A DNA stretch of 64,000 bases, from assembly GCA_028279375.1 (NCBI GenBank), contig JANQNW010000012.1, positions 1-64,000 on the forward strand, in the 5' to 3' direction. Positions 17,856 through 26,905 of the stretch are shown here, piece by piece. A program made the translations under genes and the position numbers. Each line of letters begins with the position of its first letter. The first letter of the stretch is position 1. The notes under the pieces were generated by a model that was given only the letters and a program-made list of their open reading frames with translations, made no database searches and was not told the origin of the DNA. This stretch comes from Phycisphaerales bacterium. Its GTDB lineage: Bacteria > Planctomycetota > Phycisphaerae > Phycisphaerales > UBA1924.

Positions 17856-18650
17856 ATGTCTCTGCTCAAAGCCTCCAATCTCATCAAGAAGTTCGGCGAG
17901 CGCACGGTCGTCAAGGGCGTGAGCTTTGCCGTCGACGCGAGCAGCATCGTCGGCCTCCTCGGTCGCAACGGCGCCGGAAAGACGACCTGCTTTCGCATGA
18001 CGATCGGGATGATCGAGGCAGACGGCGGGCAGATCCACTTCGATGGCCACGATGTCTCGCGACTGCCCATGTACAAGCGCGCCCGTAGAGGCATGGGCTA
18101 CCTGAGCCAGGAGCCGAGCATCTTCCAGAAGCTCAGCGTCGAGGAGAACCTCCTCGCGATTCTCGAGACGCTTCCGATCTCGAAGTCGGAGCGCCGACAG
18201 CGATGCGTGGAGTTGCTCGAGCAATACGGCCTCTCGCACAAGGCCGGCGATCAGGCGCAGACCTGCTCAGGCGGCGAGAGGCGGAAGCTCGAAATTGCCC
18301 GGGCGCTCATCACGGAGCCCCGGCTTATCCTGCTCGATGAGCCGTTCAGCGGCGTCGATCCCCTAGCTGTTGAAGATCTTCAGCGGGAAATTCGACGCAT
18401 CACCGAGATGGGCATCGCAGTGCTGATCACCGATCACAATGTGCAGCAGACGCTTCGGATCTGTGACCGGGCGTATGTCATCGAGGAAGGACACGTGCTG
18501 CGCGATGGAACGCCGCGCGAGTTGATCAATGACGAGATGGTGCGGCGCGCCTATCTCGGGTCGATGTTCAAGGGCGACGAGTTCGATCATCTCGCGGATC
18601 CCGATCAGCCAGCCGAGCCGGCGCCCGACCCTGTGAGACAGACGCAATGA
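17856..18650 (+). CDS. lptB: LPS export ABC transporter ATP-binding protein LptB
   Basis: This 264-residue ATPase has Walker A (GRNGAGKTT, residues 36-44), the Q-loop (YLSQEPSIF), an ABC signature CSGGERRKLEIARAL, Walker B RLILLDEPFSGVDP and the H-loop ITDH. The form LSQEPSIFQKLSVEENLLAILE with LLDEPFSGVDP is the LptB type rather than the amino-acid transporter type. LptB powers LptFG, which extracts LPS from the inner membrane and passes it to LptC. No LptF/G/C/A gene is next to it. The stop overlaps the next start (ATGA), so the PEGA lipoprotein is translationally coupled. Confidence 0.93.
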   Translation: MSLLKASNLIKKFGERTVVKGVSFAVDASSIVGLLGRNGAGKTTCFRMTIGMIEADGGQIHFDGHDVSRLPMYKRARRGMGYLSQEPSIFQKLSVEENLLAILETLPISKSERRQRCVELLEQYGLSHKAGDQAQTCSGGERRKLEIARALITEPRLILLDEPFSGVDPLAVEDLQREIRRITEMGIAVLITDHNVQQTLRICDRAYVIEEGHVLRDGTPRELINDEMVRRAYLGSMFKGDEFDHLADPDQPAEPAPDPVRQTQ

Positions 18651-19168
18651 TGAGACGACTGACTGCGACCATGATTTGTCTCGCGACGTTGGCCTCGCTT
18701 TCAGGCTGTCTCGAGCGTCGCATCAAGATCACGTCGGAGCCTTCAGGCGCGCTGGTCTATCTCAATGACGTTGAGGTCGGGCGGACTCCTGTCGAGGTGG
18801 AGTTCACCTACTACGGCACGTATGACGTCCGCCTCAGGAAGGAAGGCTTCTCTCCGCTCGCGACCAAGGCGGAGGCGAAGGCGCCGATATACGAGTATCC
18901 CGTCATCGACCTGATCGCCGAGGCGCTTCCGACGCGCATCGAGACGGTGATCGACTGGCACTTCGAACTCCAGCCGTCGGTGAACGATGTGGACGGCGTG
19001 TTGGCGCGGGCCAGAGCGATGCGCACTGAAGTCGGATTCGAACTCGGCCGAACCTCCCAGCCTGGCGAGGGCGAGGGCGAGGGCTTGCGCATCGAGGATG
19101 GCGAGGAGCAGGCGGAGACGCCGCAGGATCTGCCGCCGATCCTGCCGCAGCGGGACGACGACGGCTAG
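18647..19168 (+). CDS. PEGA domain lipoprotein
   Basis: This 173-residue protein begins with a lipoprotein signal ending in the lipobox LSGC (about residue 21). It is followed by one PEGA domain: IKITSEPSGALVYLNDVEVGRTPVEVEFTYYGTYDV, with the diagnostic SEPSGA and GRTP elements. PEGA domains are small beta-folds found on surface and lipoproteins. The C-terminal 40 residues are Glu/Gly/Gln/Pro-rich and probably disordered. Coupling to lptB (4-bp overlap) is suggestive of a role in the envelope, but that is inference. Its TAG stop is part of a CTAG shared with the convergent acetyltransferase gene. Confidence 0.82.
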   Translation: MMRRLTATMICLATLASLSGCLERRIKITSEPSGALVYLNDVEVGRTPVEVEFTYYGTYDVRLRKEGFSPLATKAEAKAPIYEYPVIDLIAEALPTRIETVIDWHFELQPSVNDVDGVLARARAMRTEVGFELGRTSQPGEGEGEGLRIEDGEEQAETPQDLPPILPQRDDDG

Positions 19169-19803
19169 CGCGTCAGCGGTCTCGCCGGGACGCCGATGAC
19201 GAGTTGACCTGTCTCCACCTCGCTGACGACGGCGGCCCCGGCGCCCACCACGCAATCGGAACCAATCTGAGCGCCGGGAAGAACGCGCGAGCCGATGCCG
19301 ACGAGCGTGTTGTCGCCGACGGTCGCGGCGCCGCCGAGTACGGCTCCGGGAGCGACGTGCGAGTTCTCTCCGATCACGCAGTCATGCTCGACGACCGCGC
19401 CGGAGTTCACACTGGCATGAGCCCGCACGTGCGCCTTGCTGTGCACAACGGCGAGCGGACCGATGTAGACGCCGTCGTCGATCCGGGCGCTCGGCGAGAT
19501 GAAAGCCGTCGGATGAATGACCGTCGCGAAGGAGGCCTCCGTCGCCTTGATGATCTGCCGGCGCAGCGGAAGATCGCCCATGCCGAGGATTAGGGGATGT
19601 TGCCTGGTGAGATGCGCGTGATCGAGCGTCGAGAGTCCGCCAAGACGCGGCGCCAGGTCATTGAGTGTGGACCGCGCGTCATCGTCGATGAAGCCTGAGA
19701 TCCTCAGACCGGCGGCGATCGCCGCTTCGGCGACAACGACGGCGTGCCCACCGCCGCCAATGATGACGATGCCGCTTTTCGAGACTCCTTTGCCTTCCGA
19801 CAT
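19165..19803 (-). CDS. Sugar O-/N-acetyltransferase, NeuD/PglD family
   Basis: This 212-residue protein has an N-terminal Rossmann-like part (IVIIGGGGHAVVVAEAA, GFIDDD) and a C-terminal left-handed beta-helix of hexapeptide repeats, with the catalytic-type SGAVVEHDCVIGENSHVAPGA segment (His of EHD). NeuD and PglD enzymes transfer acetyl from acetyl-CoA to sialic acids or UDP-amino-sugars for surface glycans. The closing VIGVPARPL is also typical. The ATG at 19803 has AAGGAGG 5 nt upstream. It is divergent from mqnA by 61 bp. The actual sugar acceptor is not known. Confidence 0.85.
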   Translation of the reverse strand: MSEGKGVSKSGIVIIGGGGHAVVVAEAAIAAGLRISGFIDDDARSTLNDLAPRLGGLSTLDHAHLTRQHPLILGMGDLPLRRQIIKATEASFATVIHPTAFISPSARIDDGVYIGPLAVVHSKAHVRAHASVNSGAVVEHDCVIGENSHVAPGAVLGGAATVGDNTLVGIGSRVLPGAQIGSDCVVGAGAAVVSEVETGQLVIGVPARPLTR

Positions 19804-19864
19804 TGCAGCCTCCTTTTCGCGCCGTGAGTCATGCGCGGGCGTCTTGAGGATTCTAGCATGGGGC

Positions 19865-20764
19865 ATGACCACAGGATTGAAGAACGCTCCGGCGCACATC
19901 GATTCCACGCGAGAAGGCAGCGCCAGCAAGCCCGCGCGCGTTGGCGCCGTGTCATATCTCAACACCCTTCCGCTGATCGAAGGGCTCGAGAAACTCGACG
20001 GTCTCGAACTCTCTCTCGCGGCGCCGAGCCTGCTCGTGCCGATGCTTGAGCGGGACGAGGTTGATCTCGCGCTGACTCCGGTTGTTGATCAACAGCGCGC
20101 TGCATGCGAGCTGGCGTTCGTCCCCGCGGGCATGATCGCAAGCGACGGCCCGACGCTCACCGTTCGCCTCTTCAGTAAGAGACCGCTCGCTGAGCTCGAT
20201 CGCGTGCACGCGGACACGGAGAGCCACACCTCCGTGATTCTGCTGCGCGTACTGCTGCATGAGCTCTATGGCGTGCGGCCCGAGATCGTCTCATTCGATG
20301 CGCGTGAGCGGATCGCGACGACTGACGACGCGGAGCCTGCCGAGCCGATTGAGTGGCCCGAGGCATTCCTCATGATCGGCGACAAGGTGACGCGTGATTC
20401 ACCGCCTGCGGTGCGCTATCCCCATCAGCTGGATCTTGGAGAGGCCTGGCGCGAGCTGACGGGGGCGCCATTCGTCTACGCGATGTGGATGTGTCGAGCG
20501 GCGGACGTGGACAGCGACGCGGTTCGCCTGGCGGCGAGCCTGTTGGATCGTCAGCGTCGCCACAACCTCACGCGTCTTGACTGGATCGCGAAGACGCAAG
20601 GGGCGCAGCACGGATGGCCTGAGGACCTCGCGAGCGACTATCTCGGACGCATGCTGCGCTATCAGGTCGGTCCGGAGCACCGGCGCGCCGTCGAACTCTT
20701 CTTCGAGCGAGCGGGCGCGCTTGGCTACCTCGAGCGCCGTCCCGTGCTCTGGCAGGGAGCCTGA
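19865..20764 (+). CDS. mqnA: Chorismate dehydratase (futalosine pathway menaquinone synthesis)
   Basis: This 299-residue protein matches MqnA: VGAVSYLNTLPLIEGL at the N-terminus (typical VSYLNxxPL), PSLLVPMLERDEVDLALTPV, LMIGDKV, and DLGEAWRELTGAPFVYAMW. MqnA converts chorismate to 3-enolpyruvyl-benzoate, the first step of the alternative menaquinone route. Other pathway genes are not in this window. The start at 19865 begins just before the conserved region; about 25 residues precede the first motif, so the true start may be a little downstream. The sigma-like gene follows 36 bp later on the same strand. Confidence 0.92.
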   Translation: MTTGLKNAPAHIDSTREGSASKPARVGAVSYLNTLPLIEGLEKLDGLELSLAAPSLLVPMLERDEVDLALTPVVDQQRAACELAFVPAGMIASDGPTLTVRLFSKRPLAELDRVHADTESHTSVILLRVLLHELYGVRPEIVSFDARERIATTDDAEPAEPIEWPEAFLMIGDKVTRDSPPAVRYPHQLDLGEAWRELTGAPFVYAMWMCRAADVDSDAVRLAASLLDRQRRHNLTRLDWIAKTQGAQHGWPEDLASDYLGRMLRYQVGPEHRRAVELFFERAGALGYLERRPVLWQGA

Positions 20765-20800
20765 GAAGGGGCCTGCAGCCAGCGCCCGGTTGGAGAGCCC

Positions 20801-22459
20801 ATGCCTCGACTGAGCAGCCTGCGCATCTCGGCGCTCGAGGATCTTGCGAACCAACTCCGCTTTGCGCCGAAGGAGCGCATTCTCGAACAGGTGTCGCGTG
20901 TTGAGGAAGTTGCGCGCCTGATCGATCCTGAACAGAACTACCCCGAGGACTGGTTCATTTTCCGGGTGACCGGCTATCGCCCCGAACTCGACGCGCCTGC
21001 GATCTTCGCCGGCGAGGCGCTTCTTGGGGATCTCTCGGCGTTGACCGAGCGCCTGACCGAAGGGGCGGCGCTCTCCATCGACGATCTCGGCGCCGGTGCT
21101 CTCCATCTCGAGCAGCTTCAGGAGGTCTGGGAGGTGAGCGCTCGGACGATCGCCCGTCAGCGTCGCCGCGGGCTCATTGCGTGCCGCGTCGTGGAGGCAG
21201 ACGGCGCCCGGAGGCTCGCCTTCCGGCGCGCCGCGATCGAGTTGTTCGAGCGACGGCCGGAGACGGCGATCCGACTTGCGCCGCCGATCGATCGAATCCC
21301 CCCGGACGATCGACGCCGCCTCTATCTCGTCGGAGTCCGCGCAGCGCGCAGGTTCAACTGGTCGCTCAACGAGACCGCCGCGCGTCTTGCGCAGCGAACC
21401 GGCCGCAGTCAGGAGACCCTTCGACAACTGCTGCGGCAGCACGATCTCCGTGAGGCGCTCCCGGTGTTTACGGATACAGGTCCGCTTACGCCTCGCCAGC
21501 GTCAGTTTGCGCATCGAGCGTGGCGGCGCGGCGCCGAACCGCATGACATCGGACAACGACTCGGTCGGTCGCGCGCGACAATTCACAGAGTCATCAATGA
21601 GCGACGGGCGGCCGTTCTCAGGCGGGAGAGCATCGGAACGAGTTTCGGCGCGTCCTTTGACGCCGATGATGATGTCAGTCGCTTGCTCGATCACCCGTCT
21701 GTTCGCAACGAACTGACGCTTGCGCCGGTTGATGACGTCGCTTCGCTGCGCCGCATTGTGTCCGAAACGCCTGCGCCGAACGTCGTCGTAGAGCGCGCAT
21801 GGGGACGGGCTCACGCGGCGCTCCTGCAACGAGCAGGCCATGCGATTGGAGATCTGAGGAGATCGGCGCCCTCGTCGGAGGCGCTCGATCAGATCGAGAC
21901 CGATCTGCGCTGGGCGACGCTGTTACGCGGCATGATGGTTCAGTCACAGTGGCGCCTGATCGCATCGGCGATTGAGGGACGGTCAGCGGCCACGCTCGAT
22001 GAGCTTCCGCGACAATCCATGAAGTTGGTGTACCCGGCAGTTCTACGCGCAGCGGTTGACGCTGCGTGCGAGTTCGATCCATTCGGGAGCGGTCGCCTCG
22101 CGGCGCCGACTGGCCTGGCGGTCAATCGATCGCTCGCATCCCTCGACGACCTTCTCGTTCGGGACTCCGGGAAGGCTCGTTCGATCGCCAGACTGGAATC
22201 CCTTCCCGATTGGCGCAGGGGCCTCGCAGGCTGGCAGCGATGGGTTGATCCCGATCCGCGCCTTCGGGCGTTTGTGCGAGACGAGGGCGATTCGAACTCC
22301 AAGGCGATCGCGGTGCGATACGGTTGGCTCGGGGAGCCACCCCGAACGCTCGCTGAGATCGAACGCGAGTTCGACCTGCGCCGCGCGGCGTACCTGGCGT
22401 TGGAGCGCGAGGCGCTCCACCGGATGCGAGAACGGGCGACTGACGGCTGCTCGCGGTAG
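20801..22459 (+). CDS. Multi-HTH protein with divergent sigma-70-like C-terminal half
   Basis: This 552-residue protein is not one I recognise as a named family. Three helix-turn-helix-like segments are visible: residues about 101-125 (VWEVSARTIARQRRRGL, MerR/excisionase-like), 188-211 (ETAARLAQRTGRSQETLRQLL) and 247-267 (DIGQRLGRSRATIHRVINE). From about 365 to 440 the sequence resembles sigma-70 region 2: a helix WRLIAS, an ELPRQ segment where region 2 has its D-L-x-x-x-G, then CEFDPFGSGRLAAPTG where it has kFDp-x-x-G. Residues 493-545 resemble region 4 (TLAEIEREFDLRRAAYLALEREAL). Such a protein could act as a transcription initiation or DNA-binding regulator. GGAGAG precedes the ATG. It lies between mqnA and trkH, with 12 bp to the latter. 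Confidence 0.6.
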   Translation: MPRLSSLRISALEDLANQLRFAPKERILEQVSRVEEVARLIDPEQNYPEDWFIFRVTGYRPELDAPAIFAGEALLGDLSALTERLTEGAALSIDDLGAGALHLEQLQEVWEVSARTIARQRRRGLIACRVVEADGARRLAFRRAAIELFERRPETAIRLAPPIDRIPPDDRRRLYLVGVRAARRFNWSLNETAARLAQRTGRSQETLRQLLRQHDLREALPVFTDTGPLTPRQRQFAHRAWRRGAEPHDIGQRLGRSRATIHRVINERRAAVLRRESIGTSFGASFDADDDVSRLLDHPSVRNELTLAPVDDVASLRRIVSETPAPNVVVERAWGRAHAALLQRAGHAIGDLRRSAPSSEALDQIETDLRWATLLRGMMVQSQWRLIASAIEGRSAATLDELPRQSMKLVYPAVLRAAVDAACEFDPFGSGRLAAPTGLAVNRSLASLDDLLVRDSGKARSIARLESLPDWRRGLAGWQRWVDPDPRLRAFVRDEGDSNSKAIAVRYGWLGEPPRTLAEIEREFDLRRAAYLALEREALHRMRERATDGCSR

Positions 22460-22471
22460 GCTGATAGCTGC

Positions 22472-24235
22472 ATGGACGAGCGAAGGTCGCTGAGAGTGAG
22501 GCAGGAAGCCGCCGACTCCAAGGGTCGCGTGCATGCGCGTCTGGCGATCGCTCTTGCAGCCGGTGTCACAGTGATGCTGCGTCTGGGATGGCCTTCCGAC
22601 GCGCCGCTCGTTCCGCCGACACTCGCGCACATCATCACCGCAGCGCTGATCGCGGCCTATGCGGGATCGCTTCTCGAAGGACTGTGGCGATCGACCTCCG
22701 ATCGGCGGACCTATGCGCGTCGGCACGTCGCCGATCTGGGCGCCGTCGCGATCGGTGTGCTGCTCGCATTCTCGTGGCCGATCGTGGCGATGGCGGCAGG
22801 CGTCATTGTCGTCATCAATCTCGTGCGTGTTTTCCTGACGATCGTGCAATCGGGGCGGGTTCCGTCCGGAGTGATGTTCGTCGGCTCATTCATCGTGTTC
22901 ATCGTCATCGGGACAGGGCTCTTGATGCTCCCGGCGGCCACGCCGGATGAACATCCCATCAATCTGCTGGATGCGACCTTCACGATCACCTCCGCCACCT
23001 GCCAGACGGGACTTGTCGTCCGACCGACCGGCGAGAGCTTCACCCGTTTTGGTCACGTCGTCATTCTCATCTGGATTCAGGTGGGAGCGCTCGGCGTCAT
23101 ACTCTTCGGCGCGCTCTTCGCGGCGCTCCTGGGATCCAGCTTCGGTCTGAAAGCGACGCAGACGCTGGCAGAGCCGACAGAGTCCGGCTGGTCTGGGCAG
23201 CTCTCGCTGCAGAAGCTCGTGATCTTCATCGTCCTTGTCACGCATCTCCTCGAGGTGATCGGAATCGCGACGCTCTATGTGTCGTGGCCGACGACATGGG
23301 AGGGGGCGCCGCCGGGCATGGAAGATCCAGCGGAGCGCTTGTTCCATTGTGTGTTCTTCAGCGTGTCGTCGTTCTGTAACGCAGGGTTCTCGACGACCTC
23401 GAACAGCCTCGAGGGACTTCGCTCCCACTGGACGAGCCACTTCATCATCGTGCCGATGATCGTGATCGGGAGCATCGGATTCCCGGTGCTCGCCAACCTC
23501 TGGGAGGTCTTCCGGGCGCGGCTTCGCAAGAAGCGCGTGGCGCATGGGGCGCTCATCCGACTGAATGTGAATACGAAGATCATTCTCACGACGACCGGGT
23601 TGATCTACATCATCGGCGGCGCAGCCATATTCGCGGGTGAGCTTGTCCAGGCGAATCAACCGGCGTGGCTCGCTGTGCTCGACGCGAACTTCATGGTTGT
23701 CAATCGAACGAGCGGCTTCGACACAATCGATCCGAACGAGATGGGGATCCTCAGTCGGCTCGTTCTGATCCTGCTGATGTTCATTGGCGGATCGCCGGGC
23801 TCGGTCGCCGGCGGCATCAAGGTCATGTGCTTCGCCGTGCTGCTCCTGACGGTCTGGTCGACAATCATGGGTCGTTCCACGACGCAGGTCTTCGGGCGGA
23901 CGATTCCTGACGAGGTCGTGCGCAAATCATCGACGCTTGTTGTGCTGTGCCTCGTGGGCGTCATGACAGTCGCTGCGGTGCTCGCCGCAAGTGAATCGCA
24001 GGATGGCGAACGCACGTTGGCCCCGATCATCTTCGAGGCTGTTTCAGCGTTCGGGACGACCGGCTACTCGATGGGCATCACCCCGGATCTCTCCCCGACC
24101 GGGAGGATCGCCATCATCGTCGCGATGTTTGTCGGCCGTGTCGGACCGCTCGCGACGATCGCCGGCCTCATGAGCATCGCTCGTCAAACCAGAGCGCGAT
24201 ACAGCTATCCGTCTGAGGAGGTCATGATCTACTGA
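22472..24235 (+). CDS. Potassium uptake protein, TrkH/KtrB family
   Basis: This 587-residue membrane protein is the pore subunit of a Trk/Ktr K+ transporter. The four pore loops are visible with a central Gly: TITSATCQTGLVV, FFSVSSFCNAGFSTTSN, MVVNRTSGFDTID and FEAVSAFGTTGYSMG. The expected helices M1-M2 lie between them. Roughly 130 extra N-terminal residues add about four membrane helices, making it longer than most KtrB proteins. The start is uncertain because there is no strong ribosome binding site. The matching RCK regulator is encoded 66 bp downstream, so the two form a transport unit. Confidence 0.92.
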   Translation: MDERRSLRVRQEAADSKGRVHARLAIALAAGVTVMLRLGWPSDAPLVPPTLAHIITAALIAAYAGSLLEGLWRSTSDRRTYARRHVADLGAVAIGVLLAFSWPIVAMAAGVIVVINLVRVFLTIVQSGRVPSGVMFVGSFIVFIVIGTGLLMLPAATPDEHPINLLDATFTITSATCQTGLVVRPTGESFTRFGHVVILIWIQVGALGVILFGALFAALLGSSFGLKATQTLAEPTESGWSGQLSLQKLVIFIVLVTHLLEVIGIATLYVSWPTTWEGAPPGMEDPAERLFHCVFFSVSSFCNAGFSTTSNSLEGLRSHWTSHFIIVPMIVIGSIGFPVLANLWEVFRARLRKKRVAHGALIRLNVNTKIILTTTGLIYIIGGAAIFAGELVQANQPAWLAVLDANFMVVNRTSGFDTIDPNEMGILSRLVLILLMFIGGSPGSVAGGIKVMCFAVLLLTVWSTIMGRSTTQVFGRTIPDEVVRKSSTLVVLCLVGVMTVAAVLAASESQDGERTLAPIIFEAVSAFGTTGYSMGITPDLSPTGRIAIIVAMFVGRVGPLATIAGLMSIARQTRARYSYPSEEVMIY

Positions 24236-24301
24236 CCCCGCGCGGATCCGTCCGATGTTGACAGGGCGACGCCTCGTGGGCGTCAGTAGTCTGGGAGTCG
24301 T

Positions 24302-24985
24302 ATGGAACGCTTCGCCGTCATTGGATTGGGACGTTTCGGATCGCGCCTGGCGACGAACCTCGCGGCGACGGGCGCCGAGGTCATCGCCATTGATCGTGAC
24401 CGCTCGGTCGTCGAGGAGCTGCGCGACCAGGTGACGCTGGCGATCGCGCTCGACTCCACCGATGAACAGGCGCTCAAGCTGCAGGGAATCGACCAGGTCG
24501 AGTGCGCCGTTGTCGGCATCGGCGAGAACTTCGAGGCGAACGCGCTGACCACGGCGCTGCTCAAGACGCTGCGCGTCCGGCGCGTCTACGCACGCGCCCG
24601 CAACAACATGCAGGCGAAGATCCTGACGCGCATCGGCGCCGACGGGGTCGTGACGCCCGAGGACGAGTCCGCGGATCGCTGGTCCTATCGCCTGCTGGCG
24701 CCGTTCATCATCGATCACATCGAACTCGGTGAGGGATACGCCGTCGTTCAGGTCCCGACGCCCGAGGTGTGGGCAGGGAAGAAGCTCGCCGAACTCGATC
24801 TTCGGGCCAAGCACAATGTGACGATCGTGGCGATCAAGCGACGCGTGGCCTCGGCGACGGCAAGTGGAGCCGAGTCCGCGGGGGAGTACGTCATCGACCT
24901 CCCGATGCCGACAAGCATGCTCACGGCCGAGGACACGCTCGTCATCGCGGGCTTCGATGACGATATCAAGCGATTGCCTCGCTAG
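24302..24985 (+). CDS. Potassium uptake regulator, TrkA/KtrA family (RCK domain)
   Basis: This 227-residue protein has an RCK-N domain with the nucleotide-binding GLGRFGSRLA loop at residues 7-16 and the acidic end of strand 2 (AIDRD), then an RCK-C domain (about 140-225) opening HIELGEGYAVVQVPTPEVWAGKKLAEL-like motif with the GKKLAELDLR element. KtrA-type proteins form a cytoplasmic ring that opens the KtrB pore in response to ATP/ADP or NAD(H). The gene directly follows trkH/ktrB. Its TAG stop overlaps the stop of the convergent receiver gene in one CTAG. Confidence 0.93.
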   Translation: MERFAVIGLGRFGSRLATNLAATGAEVIAIDRDRSVVEELRDQVTLAIALDSTDEQALKLQGIDQVECAVVGIGENFEANALTTALLKTLRVRRVYARARNNMQAKILTRIGADGVVTPEDESADRWSYRLLAPFIIDHIELGEGYAVVQVPTPEVWAGKKLAELDLRAKHNVTIVAIKRRVASATASGAESAGEYVIDLPMPTSMLTAEDTLVIAGFDDDIKRLPR

Positions 24986-25356
24986 GCCTCTGACGCCGCC
25001 GCGAGTTTCAGGAGCAGATCGGGCAGGTTTCGATCGAAGACGCCTCTGGCGAGGACCTCGTCAGCGCCTGCGTCCCTGGCCGCCTGGAAGAGCTGCGTCT
25101 CGACGTGCGGACCGAATGCGAGGACGCGGATCCCGGGCGCCTCGGTCTTCGCTTCGTGCTCCCGCGCGAGCCGTATCAGGTCAAGGGCCACATCGGGCGC
25201 GTCGAGATCGACGATCAGGGCGCGGACCGGCGAATCGGCGAGCCGCGCCTGCAGCATTTCGGGGTCCCGTGTGGGGCGGCAGGCGAGGCCCAACTGGTCG
25301 GCGACGCCCTTGATTTTCGTGGCCCAGATCAGGTCGGCGGCCAAGTAGACAATCAC
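24982..25356 (-). CDS. Degenerate CheY-like receiver protein
   Basis: This 124-residue protein has the size and strand/helix order of a response-regulator receiver. The strand-3 segment VRALIVDLDAPD holds a candidate phosphoacceptor Asp. The N-terminal acidic pair is absent (YLAADLIW in its place), the strand-4 Thr/Ser is AFG, and the strand-5 Lys-Pro reads ARG. It is therefore probably a pseudo-receiver that may not be phosphorylated in the usual way. It has no output domain. The gene converges on the K+ regulator gene. The role is unknown. Confidence 0.6.
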   Translation of the reverse strand: MIVYLAADLIWATKIKGVADQLGLACRPTRDPEMLQARLADSPVRALIVDLDAPDVALDLIRLAREHEAKTEAPGIRVLAFGPHVETQLFQAARDAGADEVLARGVFDRNLPDLLLKLAAASEA

Positions 25357-25506
25357 GCGAATTCCTCGCTACTCTCTCCGGTTCACGTCCGACAGCAGGA
25401 CGAGCGTAACCGACGCATTCATCACCTGCCGATGGCGACCATCGGAGACTCGGGTGGACCACAAGGCGACCATCCACGCTCAACTTTTCGGCGGAGTTTG
25501 GCAGTT

Positions 25507-26895
25507 ATGAGCAAGGCGACGATCACGGCGCCCACCGATCGACCCACCACTGAGTTTCGCTCGAAGCATGTATTCGACGAGCTCGGCATGGTCCATGATC
25601 CTGACAACCTCTACCTGCAGACGATCGACGCCGTTCTGACGGCCGCCGAGATTCTCGAGCTGCCGCATCACCTGCAGATCATTCTCGCGCAGCCCAAGAA
25701 CGAGATCATGGCGCATTTCCCCGTCATGATGAATGACGGCAGCTATCGCCTGCTCAAGGGCTATCGCGTCCAGCACAACAACGCGCTCGGCCCGTATAAG
25801 GGCGGAATTCGATTCCACCACGATGTGAGCCTCGACGACGTCAAGGCGCTCGCGGCGCTGATGACCATGAAGTGCTCGCTCGTGCGTGTCCCGTTCGGCG
25901 GCGGCAAGGGCGGCGTGAAGGTCGACCCACGAGCTCTTGATCGAGATGAGCTGATGCGCGTCTCGCGCCGGTTTATCTCGGCGATCGCGACGCAAATCGG
26001 ACCTGACTCCGATATCCCGGCGCCGGATGTCGGCACGAACGCGCAGGTTATGGCGTGGTTCTCAGACACCTACCAGAACATCGCCGGACCGAACAATCGG
26101 CACGACTCTCTTCGCGTCGTCACAGGCAAGCCGATCGAAATGGGCGGCTCGCTCGGTCGCGAGAAGGCGACGGGCCAGGGTCTAGTCGACGTCGTCGCCG
26201 AACTGCTGCCGAATATGGGCATGCCGCTCGAGGGTCTGACCTGCTCCGTTCTCGGATATGGCAACGTGGGCTCGTGGGCCGGCCGGCTCATGCAGGAGCG
26301 CGGCTCGAAGATCACCGCCGTGGCCGATCACACCGGCGCCATCCGAAATGACGAAGGCATCGACGCTGACCTCCTCGCTGAGCACTGCGAGTTGACGGGC
26401 GGCGTCGCCGGTTTCGGCAAGGCCTCCTCGCCGACGGAGGCGGGATCGAACGTGCACGCGACGGCGGATCCGATTTCGATTGAGGAGTTCTATCGCACCG
26501 AGGTGGATCTGCTGATTCCCGCGGCCCTCGAGCAGATGATCACGTCCCGCGAGGCGGAGTGGATGAACTGCAAGGTCGTCGCCGAGGGCGCAAACGCTCC
26601 GACGACGCCCGCAGGTGAGCGCATCCTCCTCAGCAAGGGCATCGAAGTGCTCCCGGCGATTCTCTGCAACGCCGGCGGCGTGACGGTGAGCTACTTCGAG
26701 TGGGTGCAGAACAAGTCCGCCGTCTTCTGGGATATCGAGCACGTGGATCGCGAGCTCAACAAGCACATGGTGCTCGCGGCGCGTCGCACGCAGCTGGCGC
26801 GTCATCGCTTCGAGGTGGATATGCGCACGGCCGCGTACATCGCCGCGCTTGATCAGATCGGCAAGGTCTACCAGATGCGCGGGATCTTCCCGTAA
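25507..26895 (+). CDS. Glu/Leu/Phe/Val-type dehydrogenase, probably glutamate dehydrogenase
   Basis: This 462-residue enzyme has the signature of the family: YKGGIRFHHDVSLDDVKALA, TMKCSLVRVPFGGGKGGVK (with catalytic Lys residues), and PAPDVGTNAQVMAWF. The C-terminal dinucleotide-binding part has VLGYGNVGSWAGRLM. It interconverts glutamate and 2-oxoglutarate plus ammonia using NAD(P). An N-terminal extension of about 40 residues precedes the usual core. The ATG at 25507 has GGAG 10 nt upstream; the frame upstream of it is not protein-like. The stop is 10 bp from the convergent beta-helix gene. Cofactor preference is not clear from the sequence. Confidence 0.92.
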   Translation: MSKATITAPTDRPTTEFRSKHVFDELGMVHDPDNLYLQTIDAVLTAAEILELPHHLQIILAQPKNEIMAHFPVMMNDGSYRLLKGYRVQHNNALGPYKGGIRFHHDVSLDDVKALAALMTMKCSLVRVPFGGGKGGVKVDPRALDRDELMRVSRRFISAIATQIGPDSDIPAPDVGTNAQVMAWFSDTYQNIAGPNNRHDSLRVVTGKPIEMGGSLGREKATGQGLVDVVAELLPNMGMPLEGLTCSVLGYGNVGSWAGRLMQERGSKITAVADHTGAIRNDEGIDADLLAEHCELTGGVAGFGKASSPTEAGSNVHATADPISIEEFYRTEVDLLIPAALEQMITSREAEWMNCKVVAEGANAPTTPAGERILLSKGIEVLPAILCNAGGVTVSYFEWVQNKSAVFWDIEHVDRELNKHMVLAARRTQLARHRFEVDMRTAAYIAALDQIGKVYQMRGIFP

Positions 26896-26905
26896 GCGAA
26901 TCCGT

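Noticed and set aside
20399..21841. 480-residue open frame on the minus strand opposite mqnA and the sigma-like gene
   Set aside because: Arg/Glu-rich antisense shadow; both plus-strand genes have recognisable motifs and ribosome binding sites, this has neither.
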